Source: Xiphydria camelus
Taxonomy: Eukaryota > Arthropoda > Insecta > Hymenoptera > Xiphydriidae
Length of the DNA: 64,000 nt
Direction: 5' to 3'
Assembly (NCBI GenBank): GCA_963678675.1
Contig: OY783192.1
Coordinates: 19,037,715 to 19,101,714 of the forward strand
Part shown: positions 11,361-21,631 of the stretch, piece by piece
Numbering within the stretch: the first letter of the stretch is position 1
Layout: every line of letters begins with the position of its first letter
Notes under the pieces: model-generated
Told to the model about the DNA's origin: nothing
The model's input: the letters and a program-made list of their open reading frames with translations, nothing else
The model's database searches: none
Made by a program: the position numbers and the translations under genes

Positions 11361-12950
11361 ATGTCAGATTCTGAAGACAATCCTTCCAAAAATACTCGAT
11401 CTAAAAAGAATATTACAGAAAAAACAAATGTACAATTTCTAAATATTACAAGTAAACCTAAAGTAACCCACACTCCTCCTCGAATTCCCAGCGATTCCAG
11501 CGGGAGCATTATTAGCATATCAGAAGGACAAAGTCCAAAGAGTACAGCCACTCTCCCTCAAGAACACGAAAATTTAACAGAACAAACTGAAGTAGTTGCA
11601 CGTACATTAAATTTTAACACTCCAGTAATAGACGTAAATCGCCCAAGTAGTAGTAGATCAAATAATTCGAATCAAACTACAATAATGGCGAATAATCAGA
11701 AAATTTCCCTTAAAACTGCTATAGAAATTGTACCTCGTTTTAATGGCCAAAATATACCTTTAGGCGATTTTCTCGAAGCATGCGAAGAAGCAAAAAATAT
11801 GTTACCACGAGAATCAGAATCTAACTTAGTTAAATTAATTCTTACAAAATTAATTGGTGAAGCGAAACGCTGTAGTGTTGGACAAACGTTAAATACAATA
11901 GAACAGTTAACAGCATTTTTAGAAGAAATTTACGCCCCAGAAAAAACCGTACATCAATATTACGGAGAATTAAGCGACATTTGCCAATACAAAAATGAAA
12001 ATGTTATAACTTATCTAAATAGAGCCAGAGAATTAGCTAAAAGAATTACTGACGGTCATAGAATAGAAAATCGTAAAATCGATGAAAATTTCGGAGCTGA
12101 AGTAAATAAAGATTTATTAAAATATTTTATTCGCGGTTTAAATCCAGACATAAGGTGTAATATGGGAAATGTAGAAGACCTTAAAAGCGCCCGAATTAAA
12201 GCAGTAGAACTTGAACGAACTTTAACACGCGTAGAGCAAATGCGAGGTAAAGGGCCACAAAATTCAAATGATCAAAATAACCAAAGCATTAAATGTCAAA
12301 TATGCAATGTAGCAGGTCATTCAGCAGATCACTGTCAATTATATACGAAAGAAAATTTAGGAAAAACCGAAACTACTATCAAATGTCAAATTTGCAACAA
12401 AAGAAATCACACCGCGGACGTTTGTAGATCACGATCACAGAAAATAAATATCGTTCAAACTGAAATTCAAACTTGTCAAATATGTAATCGAAAAGGTCAT
12501 ACAGCAAACAACTGTCGATTGCTATCCCAAAATATCAATACGCAAATGTTCTGTCAAATATGTAAAAGAAATAATCATACTACAGATAACTGTCGTCAAC
12601 GCTTTAAGAATTTCTCAAATGTAGATATGTGTCAATATTGCGGAAAAACAGGCCATAAAGCAACCGTTTGCAGAAATATAATAAATAACCAAAATTCAAA
12701 TCGAAATTTTAATAACGGGAATAGACCTCAAATAAAATGTGATTATTGCGGAAAATTTAATCACACCATAGAAAAATGTTTCCAAAGACAAAAAGATAAT
12801 TCACAACATGTACAAGATGTCCAAAAATCGGGAAACCCCAACAGTTCCTCCTCACAGGGCGCGGCATGGGGAACAAAATCAAATATTCAAACGCGTCCAA
12901 TACACTCAGTCCAACAAAATCAAGACCCAATGTCCGTTCATCAACAATAA
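11361..12950 (+). CDS. gag: Gag (capsid-nucleocapsid) of Ty3/gypsy element
   Basis: 529 codons starting ATGTCAGATTC, the first good ATG after the leader. The first about 110 residues are polar and low-complexity; the capsid-like region is about residues 120-300. The C-terminal part has six CCHC zinc knuckles of the form CX2CX4HX4C (about residues 311-480; for example CQICNVAGHSADHC and CDYCGKFNHTIEKC). Six knuckles is many; one to three is usual. The product would assemble the intracellular particle and package element RNA. It ends 85 bases inside pol, with a slippery site at 12830-12836. Confidence 0.93.
   Translation: MSDSEDNPSKNTRSKKNITEKTNVQFLNITSKPKVTHTPPRIPSDSSGSIISISEGQSPKSTATLPQEHENLTEQTEVVARTLNFNTPVIDVNRPSSSRSNNSNQTTIMANNQKISLKTAIEIVPRFNGQNIPLGDFLEACEEAKNMLPRESESNLVKLILTKLIGEAKRCSVGQTLNTIEQLTAFLEEIYAPEKTVHQYYGELSDICQYKNENVITYLNRARELAKRITDGHRIENRKIDENFGAEVNKDLLKYFIRGLNPDIRCNMGNVEDLKSARIKAVELERTLTRVEQMRGKGPQNSNDQNNQSIKCQICNVAGHSADHCQLYTKENLGKTETTIKCQICNKRNHTADVCRSRSQKINIVQTEIQTCQICNRKGHTANNCRLLSQNINTQMFCQICKRNNHTTDNCRQRFKNFSNVDMCQYCGKTGHKATVCRNIINNQNSNRNFNNGNRPQIKCDYCGKFNHTIEKCFQRQKDNSQHVQDVQKSGNPNSSSSQGAAWGTKSNIQTRPIHSVQQNQDPMSVHQQ
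12830..12836 (+). promoter_or_regulatory. GGGAAAC -1 ribosomal frameshift site
   Basis: The heptamer sits as G GGA AAC in the gag frame, a canonical X XXY YYZ slippery sequence. After a -1 slip the reading frame has no stop and joins the pol frame. The following 40 bases are locally GC-rich, a possible place for a stimulatory structure, which I did not fold. Confidence 0.8.
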
Positions 12951-15900
12951 ATCTCAGTCAAGGATGTCGCATTCCAACAGTTCGCGTGGCCCCTGCTAAT
13001 CTATGTATCCCGGTAATCCTAATGCTTGATACAGGAGCCGGCCCAAATCTTTTAAAGCAAAGAGTTAATAGTGCCTCAAATTTAGTAGATCATAGTGAAA
13101 TCATCCAGTTAAGCGGGATTACAGCCCACAAGGTGACGACCTTAGGCCGAATTTCGATAAATGTTTTAGGTTGCAATACCTTTTTTCATTTAGTACCGGA
13201 TGATTTTCCGATCGAACAAGACGGTATACTAGGCTCAGATTTCTTTATAGATAACGATGCTAAGATTAATTATGCAGGGAATTGTTTGGAAATTAAAGGA
13301 TATAATATCCCTTTCGAGACTGCAGAAACTGTTGTTGTACCGGCAAGGGCAATTTCAACAATTTATATACGATTAAAACCTACGAATTTAAAAGAAGGAT
13401 ACATACCGCGATTAAAAGTAAGCGATGGAATATATCTCGGTGAAACGTTGGTATCAAACAATAACGGTAAAGCTTATTTAAAAATATTTAATACTACTGA
13501 AGAAGAAATCGAAATAATAATCCCGACGTTAGAATTACACGCGTACGAGGAAAAATTAAATAATGAAATCAAAAGTAATATTATTAAATCAAATGAATCA
13601 AATTATAATATCTATTCTGAGGCAAATCAACGGACAGATCGCAGTATCGCGTTAGAAGACCTTAAAAGAATAGAAGAAATAAATAATGAAAAAAATACCT
13701 ATTCTAGGGCAAATAAACGGACAGATCACAGTATCGCGTTAAAAGACCTTAATAGAATAGAAGAAGTAAATAAAATAACAGAAAATGTTATTAATAATTC
13801 AAAAGATACTCAGCAAATAAATCATAATAAAAAAACGGAAAGAATAAAAGAAATAAAAGAATTATTACGATTAGATCATTTAAACGAAGAAGAGAGAAAA
13901 GAAGTTGAATATTTAATCGAAATAAGTGAGGATAGATTTCATTTACAAGATGATTATTTAGAAGCAACAGACGTACTAAAACATGAAATTCCAACATTAG
14001 ATGAGCTACCAATTAATAAACGTCAATATAGATTTCCTCCAGTTCACAAACAAGAAATCGATAAACAAGTCAAAGAATTATTAGAAGGTGGAATAGTAAA
14101 ACCTTCTCAATCACCTTATAATACACCAGTTTGGATAGTTCCTAAAAAGAAAAAAATCGATTCAGATGAACCGCGTTATCGACTAGTATTAGATTTCAGA
14201 TCCCTAAACGAAAAAACAATAGGAGATTCTTATCCGCTACCTAATATCGTGGATATATTAGATCAGTTAGGCAGAGCAAAGTATTTTTCGGTATTCGATT
14301 TAGCTTCAGGCTTCCACCAAATAAAAATGAGCGAAAAAGATCGCCATAAAACAGCATTTTCCACACCATATGGCCATTATGAATTTAATCGCATGCCTTT
14401 TGGATTAAAAAATGCTCCAGCAACATTTCAAAGACTAATGGATCGCGTACTAACAGGTTTACAAGGAATTGAATTATTCGTATACCTTGACGATATCGTA
14501 ATTTATGCTAATTCCTTAGAAGAACATCGGGAAAAATTCATTAAACTCATAGAACGTTTACGAACAGCAAAATTAAGTTTACAACCTGACAAATGCGAAT
14601 TTCTACGAAAAGAAGTTGCATATCTTGGCCACATAATAAGTGAAGATGGAGTAAAACCAGATCCAAAGAAAATAGAAGCTGTTAAAAATTTTCCGAATCC
14701 CAAAAATCAAAAGAATGTTAGACAATTCTTAGGATTAGCCGGTTACTATAGAAGATTCATTGAAAATTTTTCTAAAATTGCTAAACCTTTATCAAATCTC
14801 TTAAAAAAGGAAGGTAGTTTTGATTGGACAGACGAACAACAAATGGCATTTGATATTCTAAAAGATAAATTATGTGAAGCACCGGTATTACAATATCCCG
14901 ATTTTACGAAACCTTTTGTAGTTACAACAGATTCTTCAGGGTATGCAATAGGCGGAATTTTATCGCAAGGACCGATAGGAAAAGACCGACCTATCGCGTA
15001 TACTTCAAGGGTATTGACAGATTGTGAAAGAAGATACGATACTTACGAAAAGGAGGCTCTTGCGATAATCTATAGCGTCACTCACTTTCGACCATATCTG
15101 TACGGACGGAAGTTCACTTTAGTCACGGATCATAAACCGTTAGTTTGGTTTCAAAGATCCAAAGACCCTTGCTCCCGTGTTTCTAATTGGAGAGTTAAAC
15201 TCGCAGAATATGAATTCGATGTAGTACATAAAGCAGGAAAAATAAACGTAAATGCAGACGCTTTATCCAGAAATCCAATTTTAACTGTACAACAGGAAAT
15301 ATCATTTAACGAAGAAAATTTAGAAAGAACAAACAAAGATAGTATACCATTTACAGAAGAAGAATTATTAGAATCTCCATCAGAAATATTTACTGTAGAA
15401 GCTCAAATCCATTCCAATCCTATTGATTTTGAACATGTTAACATAGTTCAAAAAGATTTAAATCTTCGAAGAAGCGAAAGAATTCAAAATCAAATCAAAG
15501 CAAAAAAATCTAATATCACTAAATCTCCTAATACACAAACAGATTCTATTAGGAAGAAAAAACTAAAAGAAACTGTTCCACAACCTGACAGTATACAAAA
15601 TAAAAATAAAGACGACTTAGACCTTATACAAACTATAGATGAGGACGGTAATATAATTTCTGACAATGAATCAATCACATCAGAGGATAGTTTAGATTCA
15701 TCATTTTCGAATGACGAAGATATTGAAAATAAGAAGGATGATACAAAGGCATTACACCAAGTTGAAAAAGTAAATCAATTAAATTCAAATTTTACAGAAA
15801 GCAAAGATCAAATTTGGATGAGAAAAGATAATTATGCATATTTTATAACAAACAACGGTGATCCACGAGACGAAGGCTCAAGATCACTCGTAGAAAAAAA

Positions 15901-17269
15901 TCAGTTACCTAAATTTAAAAATCTTCAAGTCGGATCTGCTAATGCAATACAAAAAGGACATTGTTTTCACATTGCATTACCAATAGAAGGAACCGAAAAA
16001 CAATCATTAACAACTACTTTTAGTAATATTACTAATGTAATTCAAAGTTTACGTGAAAAAGCTGACCAATTAAAACTACGGTCACTAAGTATTGCAAAAA
16101 CAAAAGAAATCCTTAAAATTCCATGGATAGATATTAAAACACAATTCAAAATTGCTTTTCAAGGATCACAAACACAAATAATAATTTGCCATGGAATAAT
16201 TAAATATCCACCTATTAAAGACAGAAAAAGTATTATAGAAGAAGGCCATGCCTCAGCAATAGGAGGTCACAAAGGTGTTACAAAAACATATAAAAGAATT
16301 AGACAAAAATACTATTGGGAAAATCTTAAAGTAGATATTCAAAAATTCATTCAACAATGTTTAAGTTGCCAATTAAAAAAATTGAAAAGAGTTAAAACAA
16401 AAAACCCCATGATTATTTCGGATACGCCAGGTCGAGCTTTTGATAAAATCTCAATGGATATAGTTGGCCCTATGCCAAAATCAAAAAATAATAACGAGTA
16501 CATTTTAACAATTCAAGATAATTTAACAAAATATTGTATTGCCATACCATTACCTAACGCGACAGCATCCATAATAGCAGATGCTTTTGTAAAACGATTT
16601 ATATGTATATTTGGTGCTCCAAAAGCAGTTCTAACCGATCAAGGTGCAAATTTCTTGAGTGGATTGTTAAAAAGATTAGCAAAACGATTTCGAATTAAAC
16701 AATTTAAAACTACTGCATTTCATCCACAATCAAATGGATCACTTGAAAGATCGCACCACGTCCTAGTAGAATATCTTAAACATTTCGTCAATAAAGACGC
16801 AGAATGGGATGATTGGTTGGAACTCGCGACTTTCGCTTACAACACAAGCATACATGAAGGTACTGATCATACACCGTTTGAATTAGTTTTTGGACAATTA
16901 GCAAGATTACCATCTAATGATCCTATTTGCGACAATGAACAAGTGGAAACATACGATGGATATCTAATTGATCTAGTAACAAGATTACATGATATTCAAG
17001 AAGTAGCTAAAGAAAAACTTATAAGTTCAAAATTCAAATCAAAAAAATATTACGATAGAAAAATCAACCCGCAAACATTCAAAGTAGGCGATTATGTATT
17101 CTTATTAAAAGGAATTAAAACAGGAAAATTTGGTGATCAATATACAGGACCACACGAAGTCTTAGAAATTATAAATAAATCAAATGTAAAAATTAGAATT
17201 AAGAAAAATACAAAAATAGTCCATATAAATAGATTAAGAATATCACACATAACCCCAGAAAACAATTAG
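12866..17269 (+). CDS. pol: Pol polyprotein: protease, RT, RNase H, integrase
   Basis: 1467 codons from the first in-frame ATG; probably made as Gag-Pol by -1 frameshift at 12830-12836, so the true fused frame begins there. Landmarks by residue: aspartic protease LDTGAG at 54-59; reverse transcriptase with YLDD at 540-543; RNase H with TTDSSG, Asp at about 689; an unusually long charged linker (about 800-1060); integrase zinc domain with HHCC residues (about 1127-1168); catalytic Asp in SMDIVGP (about 1197), Asp in LTDQGANF (about 1257), Glu in NGSLERSHH (about 1293); then a GPY/F-like tail (GDQYTGPHEV). No chromodomain seen. No stop or frameshift, so it could be active. Confidence 0.95.
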   Translation: MGNKIKYSNASNTLSPTKSRPNVRSSTINLSQGCRIPTVRVAPANLCIPVILMLDTGAGPNLLKQRVNSASNLVDHSEIIQLSGITAHKVTTLGRISINVLGCNTFFHLVPDDFPIEQDGILGSDFFIDNDAKINYAGNCLEIKGYNIPFETAETVVVPARAISTIYIRLKPTNLKEGYIPRLKVSDGIYLGETLVSNNNGKAYLKIFNTTEEEIEIIIPTLELHAYEEKLNNEIKSNIIKSNESNYNIYSEANQRTDRSIALEDLKRIEEINNEKNTYSRANKRTDHSIALKDLNRIEEVNKITENVINNSKDTQQINHNKKTERIKEIKELLRLDHLNEEERKEVEYLIEISEDRFHLQDDYLEATDVLKHEIPTLDELPINKRQYRFPPVHKQEIDKQVKELLEGGIVKPSQSPYNTPVWIVPKKKKIDSDEPRYRLVLDFRSLNEKTIGDSYPLPNIVDILDQLGRAKYFSVFDLASGFHQIKMSEKDRHKTAFSTPYGHYEFNRMPFGLKNAPATFQRLMDRVLTGLQGIELFVYLDDIVIYANSLEEHREKFIKLIERLRTAKLSLQPDKCEFLRKEVAYLGHIISEDGVKPDPKKIEAVKNFPNPKNQKNVRQFLGLAGYYRRFIENFSKIAKPLSNLLKKEGSFDWTDEQQMAFDILKDKLCEAPVLQYPDFTKPFVVTTDSSGYAIGGILSQGPIGKDRPIAYTSRVLTDCERRYDTYEKEALAIIYSVTHFRPYLYGRKFTLVTDHKPLVWFQRSKDPCSRVSNWRVKLAEYEFDVVHKAGKINVNADALSRNPILTVQQEISFNEENLERTNKDSIPFTEEELLESPSEIFTVEAQIHSNPIDFEHVNIVQKDLNLRRSERIQNQIKAKKSNITKSPNTQTDSIRKKKLKETVPQPDSIQNKNKDDLDLIQTIDEDGNIISDNESITSEDSLDSSFSNDEDIENKKDDTKALHQVEKVNQLNSNFTESKDQIWMRKDNYAYFITNNGDPRDEGSRSLVEKNQLPKFKNLQVGSANAIQKGHCFHIALPIEGTEKQSLTTTFSNITNVIQSLREKADQLKLRSLSIAKTKEILKIPWIDIKTQFKIAFQGSQTQIIICHGIIKYPPIKDRKSIIEEGHASAIGGHKGVTKTYKRIRQKYYWENLKVDIQKFIQQCLSCQLKKLKRVKTKNPMIISDTPGRAFDKISMDIVGPMPKSKNNNEYILTIQDNLTKYCIAIPLPNATASIIADAFVKRFICIFGAPKAVLTDQGANFLSGLLKRLAKRFRIKQFKTTAFHPQSNGSLERSHHVLVEYLKHFVNKDAEWDDWLELATFAYNTSIHEGTDHTPFELVFGQLARLPSNDPICDNEQVETYDGYLIDLVTRLHDIQEVAKEKLISSKFKSKKYYDRKINPQTFKVGDYVFLLKGIKTGKFGDQYTGPHEVLEIINKSNVKIRIKKNTKIVHINRLRISHITPENN

Positions 17270-17342
17270 AATATTCTATAATTGCATAAGAACTTAGAAA
17301 AATCAGAATAAAGATAGATTACAAAACTTAAAAGATCATATT

Positions 17343-17495
17343 ATGTTCCCCACAGAAAAATCAGCAATTATTAATAACATTGTAAGAAGCATGACCGGTA
17401 GAGATATTATAGAAAAATATATATCAATACATAATTTTTTTTTAGACGAAAATACAATTCATAAAATAGCTGAAAATACGTGGAATAAAATATAG
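17343..17495 (+). CDS. Small unrecognised ORF (50 codons) after pol
   Basis: ATG at 17343 and stop TAG at 17493-17495. The peptide is about 50 residues, helical-looking and charged, beginning MFPTEKSAII and ending TWNKI. It lies between pol and the third ORF in the element's plus strand. I do not recognise it. It could be an accessory peptide, an exon, or chance. Confidence 0.35.
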   Translation: MFPTEKSAIINNIVRSMTGRDIIEKYISIHNFFLDENTIHKIAENTWNKI

Positions 17496-17867
17496 TCTAA
17501 TTTCTTAACATTCGATACACACACATACAGCCAGTGCAGGATTCTTACGAATTATTTTTATATGTAAAATAATAAAATTAGTGACGGATAATATCGTACC
17601 ATGGATATGCGTTACACACGATATCATATTATACTTCAAATAGAAAGTAATACGTACGCTATGTAATTAACAAACATCAACGAACCGATCCTAAATAAAT
17701 CCTTCCAAAGTCAGAATCCAAATTCCAAATCAAAAGCAGCAGACTTCCAAAATCCGAATTCAAATTCCAAACCCCGTCCAGGTATAAAACCTAACGAAGT
17801 GCGCAAAGAAGCCAGTCACAAAACCGAAACGCTTCTGAAGAGATCAATCAGACAGCAAGGAATCGAA

Positions 17868-18364
17868 ATGGAATTACCATACGAACCAACGTCCAGAGAA
17901 GTACACCAGCATATCATACAACAATATCTGGAATGGACATGGAACTTCGAAGAGAACGTCTTCCACCTCCGAGAACTCTTCACCCAGGAATACCCGGATG
18001 ACGAAGCTTGGGACGAACCTGAGTTCGTCATGGAGGGATTCCAGGAGGTAATATGGGGTGAATACAATGAAGCCCTCGAAGAATACGAGTACCAGCAAGC
18101 CCAGAGAGAAGAGGAACATGTGAATGGAGGAACCACATCGAGCCACCTCCAGCAGATCGCTCCTACCTCGAGCGCTTGGACATTTCCATCTACACTCCAG
18201 AGGAATGGCAGCGGCTGGACTGGCCTCGGCAGCTGGCGGATAGGACTTACGAGGATTGAGTCCGGGAGCCCATCTACTGGCAGCGCCTTCCAGAAGACTG
18301 GGACAGCGCGAATGAAGAGGAAGATTGGGAGTTCCCAGACAGCGACGAATTGGTTTGGAACTGA
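17868..18364 (+). pseudogene. Third ORF of the retrotransposon, env position, decayed
   Basis: From ATG 17868 (the same frame is open from a GTG at 17799) the product is acidic and rich in Trp, Glu and Tyr, starting MELPYEPTSREVHQ. Composition stays protein-like only if the frame changes around 18060-18140; the new frame has a TGA at 18257-18259 and ends at TGA 18362-18364, with the same Glu/Trp-rich character (motifs YTPEEWQRLDW, EEEDWEFPDSDE). The nominal frame runs on to 18527 but becomes low-complexity. There is no signal peptide or fusion-protein feature, so I do not call it env. Function unknown. Confidence 0.55.
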
Positions 18365-18808
18365 ACGTGTGAAGAAGAAGACCTGTAATCCTATTTATCC
18401 TATCTACAATTTTTCTTTCCTATTTTTTTTCCCTTCTACAAGTAAATTCCTTCCACACATTATTTCCCTTAATAACTCGTTTTACTTACTTTTCTTTATT
18501 AATTACGCTAATCCATTATATATTTAATTACTGATTTAATGATTAATTATTGATTTTACAAAACATTTATAATCACAACTTAATTTTATTTTCAATATAA
18601 TAATCATTTATTTTTGCAATCATCTATAATTTAGTAATCCGTTAATCATTAAATTTAATAACTCATAGATATATACAATTTTTGTTAACTTCTTTAAATA
18701 TTCGAGATACAGTTTTAAGAAAAAAAATCCATGAACACGGCTTAAAAATCATATACATTCCTGATTAAATTCAGAAGCTTTAAAAGAGGAATATGAATCC
18801 CAACCTTC

Positions 18809-18828
18809 ACGTTAGGCTCACCTAACGT
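18809..18828 (+). promoter_or_regulatory. Perfect 8-bp stem-loop upstream of polypurine tract
   Basis: ACGTTAGG, loop CTCA, CCTAACGT, ending 8 bases before the polypurine tract. Possibly a structural signal in the element RNA; inferred. Confidence 0.5.
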
Positions 18829-18836
18829 TCAGATTT

Positions 18837-18846
18837 AAGGGGGAGG
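18837..18846 (+). promoter_or_regulatory. Polypurine tract
   Basis: AAGGGGGAGG directly abutting the TGTTACG start of the 3' LTR, the expected plus-strand primer site. Confidence 0.88.
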
Positions 18847-19796
18847 TGTTACGTCTTGAAAATCCCTACGCGCAGCCGTATTCATAGAATTAAGAGAGGT
18901 CCGTGCGAGCGAGCGATAAATAAGTTCTCATGGAGAGATAGAGGATAAGAAATCATGTAACAGCCCGGACAGATCAAATCCCAAACAGGAACAAACACTC
19001 TCCTACGCAGCGACGAACGAAACGGAAAGCGAAACACTTCAAGGAGCCTTCAACAGATCATAACTTCATCACACTCTATGGGACGCAATAACGACGTGTC
19101 ATCGATGCGAGAGGCCGGAAGTTCCGCGAAGACCTCAGCGATGCACGTGCCATCAAAAACTAGATCAAGGCATCTTCTTCCCCCCCTTTGCAAAACGTCA
19201 AGCTGGACCCCACCTAGGACGAAGAATCAAGCTTGACCATTGGTCGCCCCCACCGGAACAGGGATAGGAACCACCCCCGCGAAAATGAAATAAAAGGAGA
19301 CTCTCTAATCAGAGAGTGCAGAATATTAGCTCAGCTTCCAGAATCAATTAGATTAGTGCAAGTTTTTAGTGCAGAATCTTAGCGCAGAATTTAAGCAGAA
19401 TTTAAGCAGAATCTTAGTGCAGAAATTTAGTTGAGTTTCCAGTGCGAATTTGATTGTAATCAGATCAGTGTTTGTGGCTTTGTATCAAGTTCATTAGTTG
19501 CTTAAAAATAAAATCCGTTAACCAATCGGTGTTGTGATTCGTGTCGCCCAGTCCTTTGCAAGTAATCGAAAAAGGAAAGCCCTAAGGAGAGAGTAGAGAG
19601 AGAGAGCCAGTCCTCTCCTAGCAAGGACCACACGGCAACCCGAGAGAGAAAGAGAGAGAGAGATCGAAAGTCAAAGAAAGGTTAGTAGCAACAGAATATT
19701 CTTTTGCGATATAAAATGTGTTGATTGTATCGATGATCCCTATTGTTTCCCCCGAATTGATAGTTAGTAGTAAATCTAGTTGTCCATGACGTGACA
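18847..19796 (+). repeat. 3' LTR, intact, 950 bp
   Basis: Starts TGTTACGTCTTG and ends CGTGACA. It shows the uninterrupted sequence at the point where the 5' LTR is split. AATAAA near 19506 and a short GA run at about 19650-19662. Followed by the CTAT target duplication. Confidence 0.95.
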
Positions 19797-19800
19797 CTAT

Positions 19801-20935
19801 CTCTAAAAAGAATTCAAGTATAACATATGCATAATTCCAGGTGGCACAATAGTCAAAAAGAGTATTTAAATTATCGCCAGTCTGTCTTATTTCTCACTTT
19901 TGAACTAATTTTAACATTGACATAATATGTCTTCAAGACGTTTTAAATATTAAAACTGTTGAAAAAAATAATCGGAAAAGGCACGATCTTCACTTTCGAG
20001 GTCAAACTTGTAGGCGTGTTGTTTGTATGATCTTGTCCATTTCTACGAGATCTTTAGATCTTTATCCAGGATAGGAAATTATCGGAACGTGACGCGTGTC
20101 TACCGAACAAACGTTTCACGATGTTTGACGAACGCGTTAGAGAGAAAAGCATCCGAAGAAATCGCACCCAGACCGGCTCGCCTTCGTTCCCAAAGACTGG
20201 GATGGACTATTGCACCACCTGCCCCGGCCTTTAGTAATTTTCATCGACTCGTGAAAAGCTCACTTGGCCACCGAAGTCAATATTATGTGAAGCGGCCCGA
20301 TCGTTTTCTCATTATAGATGATATGTATCGCGAAAATTAATGATCCATCAAAGCGACCGGAGACAGTTAAGTACATTGATTCATAGGAAAGGAAATGGCG
20401 GGATGGATTCGTGGGTTTCAACGAGTGGGACGAAAGCGCCACGTAGTGGAGAGAGCTGTTCTGTATAAAAGTCAGTGCGATACAAACTCTGCATTACCAA
20501 TCGGCTGTCACTTCGACGTTTCATTCATCGTACCAGTTGCCTTTTTCGGCTCAACAGCCCGGTCATATTTGGAATCTTGAAACAAATAATTCTGTGGATT
20601 TCTTATTGTGAAAGTGGTCCAGCAGAATATATCATAAACCCCATCGATAGTCAGAAGATTGATATCGCTTTGAAGTTTTATTTGCCACATATCTATTATA
20701 ATTCCCTTTTACATTCTAATAACTCGGTCATATTTAGAATCTCAACAGGTTAAAATACATAGTGCTTCTATGTGACTTTTGATTGTAAAAGTAATCCAAA
20801 ATATACGTAGATCCTAATAACGTCTTTTATGTAAATCATCAATGATCGAAAGATTAGAAAATCAAGAGATTGTAGAGAAAAGTCCATGCCAAATTATGTA
20901 TCTTATTAATCCTTTGGGACATCATTATTTTCATA
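19801..20935. other. Unassigned sequence between insertions
   Basis: No repeat structure found. The stretch 20020-20580 has higher GC and open frames of 60-105 codons on both strands, none recognised. TATAAAA at 20464-20470 could be a core promoter, but the nearby TCAGTG is only one base downstream, not at the usual initiator distance. Confidence 0.35.
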
Positions 20936-20937
20936 TA

Positions 20938-21353
20938 GGGTAAACCACCCAGTTATTGGACACCTTGCAGTTATTGGACAGCTTGCAGTTATTGGACAGT
21001 CTGATTTAAATAAATAAAAACAAGATTCCTAGTTTTTACTTAAATAAATATTATCAAAAACCGTACCTGGCTTATTGATTCTTGACTGTCCAATTACTGG
21101 ATTGAGTATTTCCAAAAAATTAGAACACTGTCCAATACCTAAGTTTTTTTACTTTATCCCAGTTTTTTATTGTTGAAAATTATATTATTTCCAACCTAAA
21201 ATTGTAAGTTACTAGAATGTAAAGCCAATATATTTTCAATTAAAACAAGCCACCACTCATATCTCTCTCTCTCTAGGTAGAAAAATATCTTTTTAACATG
21301 GTCTCAAATGTTGTAAAATGCTTAAGTGTCCAATATAACTGGGTGGTTTACCC
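20938..21353. mobile_element. TA-flanked MITE with AGTTATTGGACA repeats
   Basis: Inverted termini GGGTAAACCACCCAG / CTGGGTGGTTTACCC between TA dinucleotides (20936-20937 and 21354-21355). The motif CAGTTATTGGACA occurs three times in tandem at the left end and in degenerate inverted form on the right. Non-coding, Tc1/mariner-type target. Confidence 0.85.
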
Positions 21354-21355
21354 TA

Positions 21356-21631
21356 CGACTTCTTCATTTACGCTCGAAACCAAGTCCATAAACAGACCTT
21401 CACCCGATTGCGAGATAATCGTTATCAGACTCGTGTATCGAACGGAGGATATTTACGTCCGGAATGACAAACCTTCGTCGCGCTCCAAGCTCTTTTCTAA
21501 AACGTCGTTTTCGATGGAGACAGTCATCAGGAAGAGCATCAGATTCCACCCGCGAATTCGATTCGAAGAGTCTTCGATTCTTTTGTACAACACTAAGCGC
21601 ACATTCCCTTTGTTGTTAAGGTCGTCTTTAA
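21356..21631 (-). pseudogene. Possible host coding remnant, part 2
   Basis: On the minus strand this GC-richer stretch is open for about 59 codons, with the protein-like segment GWNLMLFLMTVSIENDV, before a stop near 21452. It is the downstream neighbour of 23296-23595 once the TTAA insertion is removed. No family recognised. Confidence 0.3.

Larger units (their letters stand above)
8168..19796 (+). mobile_element. Ty3/gypsy LTR retrotransposon, near full length
   Basis: Bounded by direct repeats beginning TGTTACGTCTTG and ending CGTGACA. The duplicated target CTAT lies at 8164-8167 and 19797-19800. Order: 5' LTR (split by an insertion), leader, gag, pol (protease, reverse transcriptase, RNase H, integrase), small ORF, third ORF, polypurine tract, 3' LTR. 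This domain order with RNase H before integrase defines Ty3/gypsy. The LTRs differ by about five substitutions and two short indels over about 950 bp, so insertion was recent. gag and pol are open; the third ORF is broken. Confidence 0.95.

Noticed and set aside
17799..18527. Retroviral envelope gene
   Set aside because: No signal peptide, no transmembrane anchor in the acidic part and no furin-like site; the hydrophobic end of the nominal frame is post-frameshift low-complexity.
20464..20477. TATA plus initiator core promoter
   Set aside because: The spacing between TATAAAA and TCAGTG is far too short for a TATA-initiator pair and no gene follows.
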